Below are positions 61,683 to 64,000 of a DNA stretch of 64,000 nucleotides, in pieces; the stretch's first letter is position 1; each line of letters begins with the position of its first letter. The notes under the pieces are model-generated. The model saw only the letters and a list, made by a program, of their open reading frames with translations, did not search any database and was not told the DNA's origin. The translations under genes were made by a program, and so were the position numbers. The stretch comes from an uncultured Bacilli bacterium (lineage in GTDB: Bacteria > Bacillota_I > Bacilli_A > RF39 > UBA660). Location of the stretch: contig CAKOJJ010000001.1 of assembly GCA_934089275.1 (NCBI GenBank), positions 124,001 to 188,000 on the forward strand. The letters run 5' to 3'.

Positions 61683-63659
61683 TTATTTATTCAAATTATT
61701 AATATAGTCAACTATAATATCTGCAGTTTTTTCTACCCCATATTTATCTACATTCAGCATAATGTCATAATTGCTGAAGTTTTTCCAATCCGTTCCCGTA
61801 TAAAATTTGTAATGTTTTTCACGTTCTTTATCAATTTTTTCAATTTCTTTTAAAGCCGTTTTTTCTTTTAAACCATAATAAAGAATTGCACGTTTTTCTT
61901 TAGAAGCAGGATCACTATAAAGAAATACTTTCACTAAATCTTTATTCTTTCTTAAAATGTAATCTGCACATCTTCCAACAATTACACATGAATCTTTAGA
62001 AACACTTTTAATTATTTTTTCTTCGGCTATATAAAGTAAATCCTCATTGTTATTTATATAACTTGATCCTTTTTTAGTTTGATCAATTGATTCAATATAA
62101 TCGGCATTCAAACCAGATTTTTTAGAAGCTAAATTTATTATTTCTTTATCATAAAAAGGAATTCCTAATTTCTCTGATACAAGTTTTCCAACAAATCTTC
62201 CTCCAGAACCATATTCACGAGATATAGTTATTACAACATGTTTTCCGTCATAGTTATTTAAACTATTTGATTCCAAATTTACTTCTTTACTCTCTTTTAT
62301 ACCAAGTTTCTTATATTCACTTAACAATATAAATAAAGTTATTACAAAACAAATAGCATCAGCTATACATCCCGCATACATGACTCCATATAAACCTTTA
62401 TTGAATACAAAAGCTAAAATAAGCGATATTGGAATAAGCAATATTATTTGTCTAATAAATGATACTGCTGTTGATTTAAACACATTTCCGACAGATTGAA
62501 TAACAATACTAGTTGTCATCTCTAATGCATTTAAACATATTACAAGCAAGAAACTATGACACATTAGTTCAGCAAATTCCATAAATAGCTCATATGAGGA
62601 ATCAGATGAACTTATAAATATTGATGCAAGTTCTCTAGGGAATAATATAAATACTATATTGAAAATAATTCCTACAATAAAATTAACAATCAATACTTTT
62701 CTAATAGTTTCCTTTACACGTTCTTCGTTTCCCGCTCCATAATTAAATCCAATTATTGGTTGAGCACCTATCGATATACCTAAAACCGTAGAAATGTATA
62801 AACTATTTATTTTAGATATTACTCCATAAACTGATAAAGGGATATCTGAACCAAACTTAGTAGAAGCACCAAGTTTTGTCATCATATTATTCATAAACAC
62901 AAAAAGCACTAAAATCGTCATTTGAGTTATAAATGAAGATAATCCTAAAGACAATACTCTTAAAACATCTTTATCAATCTTAAAACATTCTTTATTTAAT
63001 GTCACTGATTTTACTTTAAATAAATATACAAACGCGATTATAAACGATATAACTTGACCTATCACAGTTGCAATTGCTCCACCTGTAACTCCAAGATGGA
63101 AAACAAATATAAAGATTGGATCCAAAATTATATTGATGATAGCTCCAACAACCAACATAACCATTGAATACGCAGGTGATCCATCAGCCCTTATAATACT
63201 TGACATACTAGAATACATTATCATAAATGGTGCACCAATTATAATAACTCTTCCATAATCAACTGCATACTTATAAACACTTTCTGTACATCCAAAGCAA
63301 TATACAAGTTTAGGAAGCATTATATATGCAATAACGCTTACAACAACAGAAACAACAAGAGTTAAAGTTATTGACGAACCAATACTCTTTGCCGCACTCT
63401 TTTTATCTCCTTCTCCTAATTTTAATGATAAGTTTGCTGCTGCTCCATTTCCGATAAGTCCAGCTATAGCATTGAACATAATAACAAGTGGAAATATAAC
63501 ATTAGTTGCTGCATTTCCAAGTGTTCCAACACCCTTCCCAATAAATATTTGATCTACAATATTATAAACAGAATTAATAAGCATACTGATAACACAAGGT
63601 ATTGAAAAAGTTAACAATAGTTTACTAATCCTTTCTTTACCCAAATTTAATTCTTTCAT
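61683..63659 (-). CDS. MATE-family transporter fused to a cytidylate-kinase-like domain
   Basis: 658 residues. Residues 1 to about 445 form a twelve-segment MATE exporter (LLLTFSIPCVISMLINSVYN, IVDQIFIGKGVGTLGNAA, IGAQPIIGFNYGAGNEERV). After a short linker (about 445-465) comes a cytidylate-kinase-2-like domain: VVITISREYGSGGRFVGKLV (P-loop variant), LGIPFYDKEIIN, VIVGRCADYIL and VFLYSDPASKEKRA. Both domains are usually separate proteins; the reading frame between them is continuous. The MATE part probably exports a drug or metabolite; the kinase part may bind or phosphorylate a nucleotide on the inner face. GAAAGTAGGTAAAAT precedes the ATG. Confidence 0.9.
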   Translation of the reverse strand: MKELNLGKERISKLLLTFSIPCVISMLINSVYNIVDQIFIGKGVGTLGNAATNVIFPLVIMFNAIAGLIGNGAAANLSLKLGEGDKKSAAKSIGSSITLTLVVSVVVSVIAYIMLPKLVYCFGCTESVYKYAVDYGRVIIIGAPFMIMYSSMSSIIRADGSPAYSMVMLVVGAIINIILDPIFIFVFHLGVTGGAIATVIGQVISFIIAFVYLFKVKSVTLNKECFKIDKDVLRVLSLGLSSFITQMTILVLFVFMNNMMTKLGASTKFGSDIPLSVYGVISKINSLYISTVLGISIGAQPIIGFNYGAGNEERVKETIRKVLIVNFIVGIIFNIVFILFPRELASIFISSSDSSYELFMEFAELMCHSFLLVICLNALEMTTSIVIQSVGNVFKSTAVSFIRQIILLIPISLILAFVFNKGLYGVMYAGCIADAICFVITLFILLSEYKKLGIKESKEVNLESNSLNNYDGKHVVITISREYGSGGRFVGKLVSEKLGIPFYDKEIINLASKKSGLNADYIESIDQTKKGSSYINNNEDLLYIAEEKIIKSVSKDSCVIVGRCADYILRKNKDLVKVFLYSDPASKEKRAILYYGLKEKTALKEIEKIDKEREKHYKFYTGTDWKNFSNYDIMLNVDKYGVEKTADIIVDYINNLNK

Positions 63660-63692
63660 ATTTTACCTACTTTCTTTTTTCGAGCCTTGCTC

Positions 63693-63721
63693 ATTATAGC
63701 ACAAAAAAAATTCTTGTGTAA
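63693..63721 (-). promoter_or_regulatory. Promoter of the MATE-kinase gene
   Basis: TTACAC (63716-63721), 17-base spacer, TATAAT (63693-63698) on the minus strand, overlapping the dgkA terminator. Confidence 0.6.
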
Positions 63722-63738
63722 GTTTTTTTCAAGAATTT
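63703..63738 (-). terminator. Intrinsic terminator of dgkA
   Basis: AAATTCTTG/CAAGAATTT stem with a 13-base loop, then T8 on the minus strand. Confidence 0.75.
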
Positions 63739-63742
63739 TTTA

Positions 63743-64000
63743 CTAAAATATTTTAGGTATAAAAATTATAAATCCAATGATAGAAGAAATAATCGCATTA
63801 ACTAAAACAGCTCCAGTAGCTATATCTTTAGCTAGTTTAGCATATTGATTTATTTCCTTTGTTACTAAATCAACAGTGTTTTCAATTGCTGTATTTATCA
63901 TTTCACTTCCAATAACTAAAGCAAAACATATAAGACAACTAATCCATTCAAAAGCACTTATCTTGTATATAAAACCAAAACTAATAACAAGCAACATTAT
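63743..64000 (-). CDS. dgkA: Diacylglycerol kinase, DgkA family (5' end beyond window)
   Basis: The last 85 or so codons are present; the start lies off the right edge. Membrane segments frame the family motif GSEMINTAIENTVDLVTKE, whose Glu and Asn residues bind the nucleotide-metal complex, and the downstream AKLAKDIATGAVLV helix. In Gram-positive bacteria this small membrane kinase phosphorylates undecaprenol (UdpK) or diacylglycerol; UdpK is likely here. No other gene is seen on its far side. Confidence 0.92.
   Translation of the reverse strand: MMLLVISFGFIYKISAFEWISCLICFALVIGSEMINTAIENTVDLVTKEINQYAKLAKDIATGAVLVNAIISSIIGFIIFIPKIF

Noticed and set aside
1..64000. CRISPR array, insertion sequence, prophage or tRNA genes
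   Set aside because: No regular repeat-spacer pattern, transposase, integrase, phage structural gene or cloverleaf-like sequence was seen; only short regulatory and coding repeats occur.

Overview
The window is a gene-dense, AT-rich chromosomal segment of a low-GC Bacillota bacterium. Gene content and order are Bacilli-like: rel-comN-spoVB, rimM-trmD, rbgA-rnhB-topA, hisS-aspS, LTA synthase, RecU, CIRCE control and a T-box. TGA is used as a stop (rimM ends in TGA overlapping the ATG of trmD), so the code is standard and not the Mycoplasma code. The mix of a Gram-positive envelope, GatCAB, pilus-type genes and many small lineage-specific proteins resembles uncultured gut Bacilli; that placement is inference. 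Apart from spoVB, recU-pbp1A and the pilus ATPase, every protein gene is on the minus strand.

Layout. 1-3.4 kb: a Rel-type (p)ppGpp synthetase (cut by the left edge), comN and a SpoVB/MurJ-family flippase. 3.4-11.9 kb: trigger factor, the rimM-trmD group, a GDPD-like protein, an RNA methyltransferase, a YgjP-type metallopeptidase, der, a type IV pilin-like protein and engB. 11.9-18.1 kb (plus strand): recU, a class A PBP, and a GspE/PilB ATPase with an unusual repeat-bearing N-terminus and long acidic tail. 18.1-22.8 kb: rpsB-(unknown)-tsf, an M29 aminopeptidase and a GNAT protein. 22.8-30.9 kb: a hybrid histidine kinase, an adenylate-forming ligase, and an ABC exporter plus TetR operon whose promoter is flanked by two matching palindromes. 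31-34.7 kb: two secreted or anchored proteins and a second long RSH protein. 34.8-42.4 kb: a T-box-controlled hisS-aspS-gatC-gatA-gatB operon. 42.5-49.3 kb: a sporulation-type sigma factor and a ppa-like/rbgA/rnhB/ltaS/topA operon. 49.5-57 kb: an accessory stretch (kinase-like, DUF1287, anchored metallopeptidase, ASCH, BtaA-like, RsgI-like). 57-64 kb: CIRCE-controlled short ClpB, a small TetR operon, a candidate type I toxin-antitoxin locus, a MATE-cytidylate-kinase fusion and dgkA (cut by the right edge).

Most interesting points. (1) At 61.19-61.61 kb an unannotated locus encodes a 31-residue hydrophobic peptide on the minus strand. It has its own consensus promoter and a Shine-Dalgarno locked in a 14-bp stem. 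A short plus-strand RNA is transcribed from its own promoter across the 3' part of that transcript. It looks like an undescribed type I toxin-antitoxin module in which the antisense RNA copies part of the toxin mRNA's own 5' leader. (2) The two long RSH proteins carry reciprocal lesions: the first has lost the hydrolase catalytic residues and keeps a canonical synthetase; the second has a canonical hydrolase and a damaged synthetase. This is a RelA/SpoT-like division of labour in a Firmicute. The hydrolase gene has a consensus promoter and a leader ending in an intrinsic terminator just before its ribosome binding site.

All functions are assigned by reading motifs and gene order; no database search was run.
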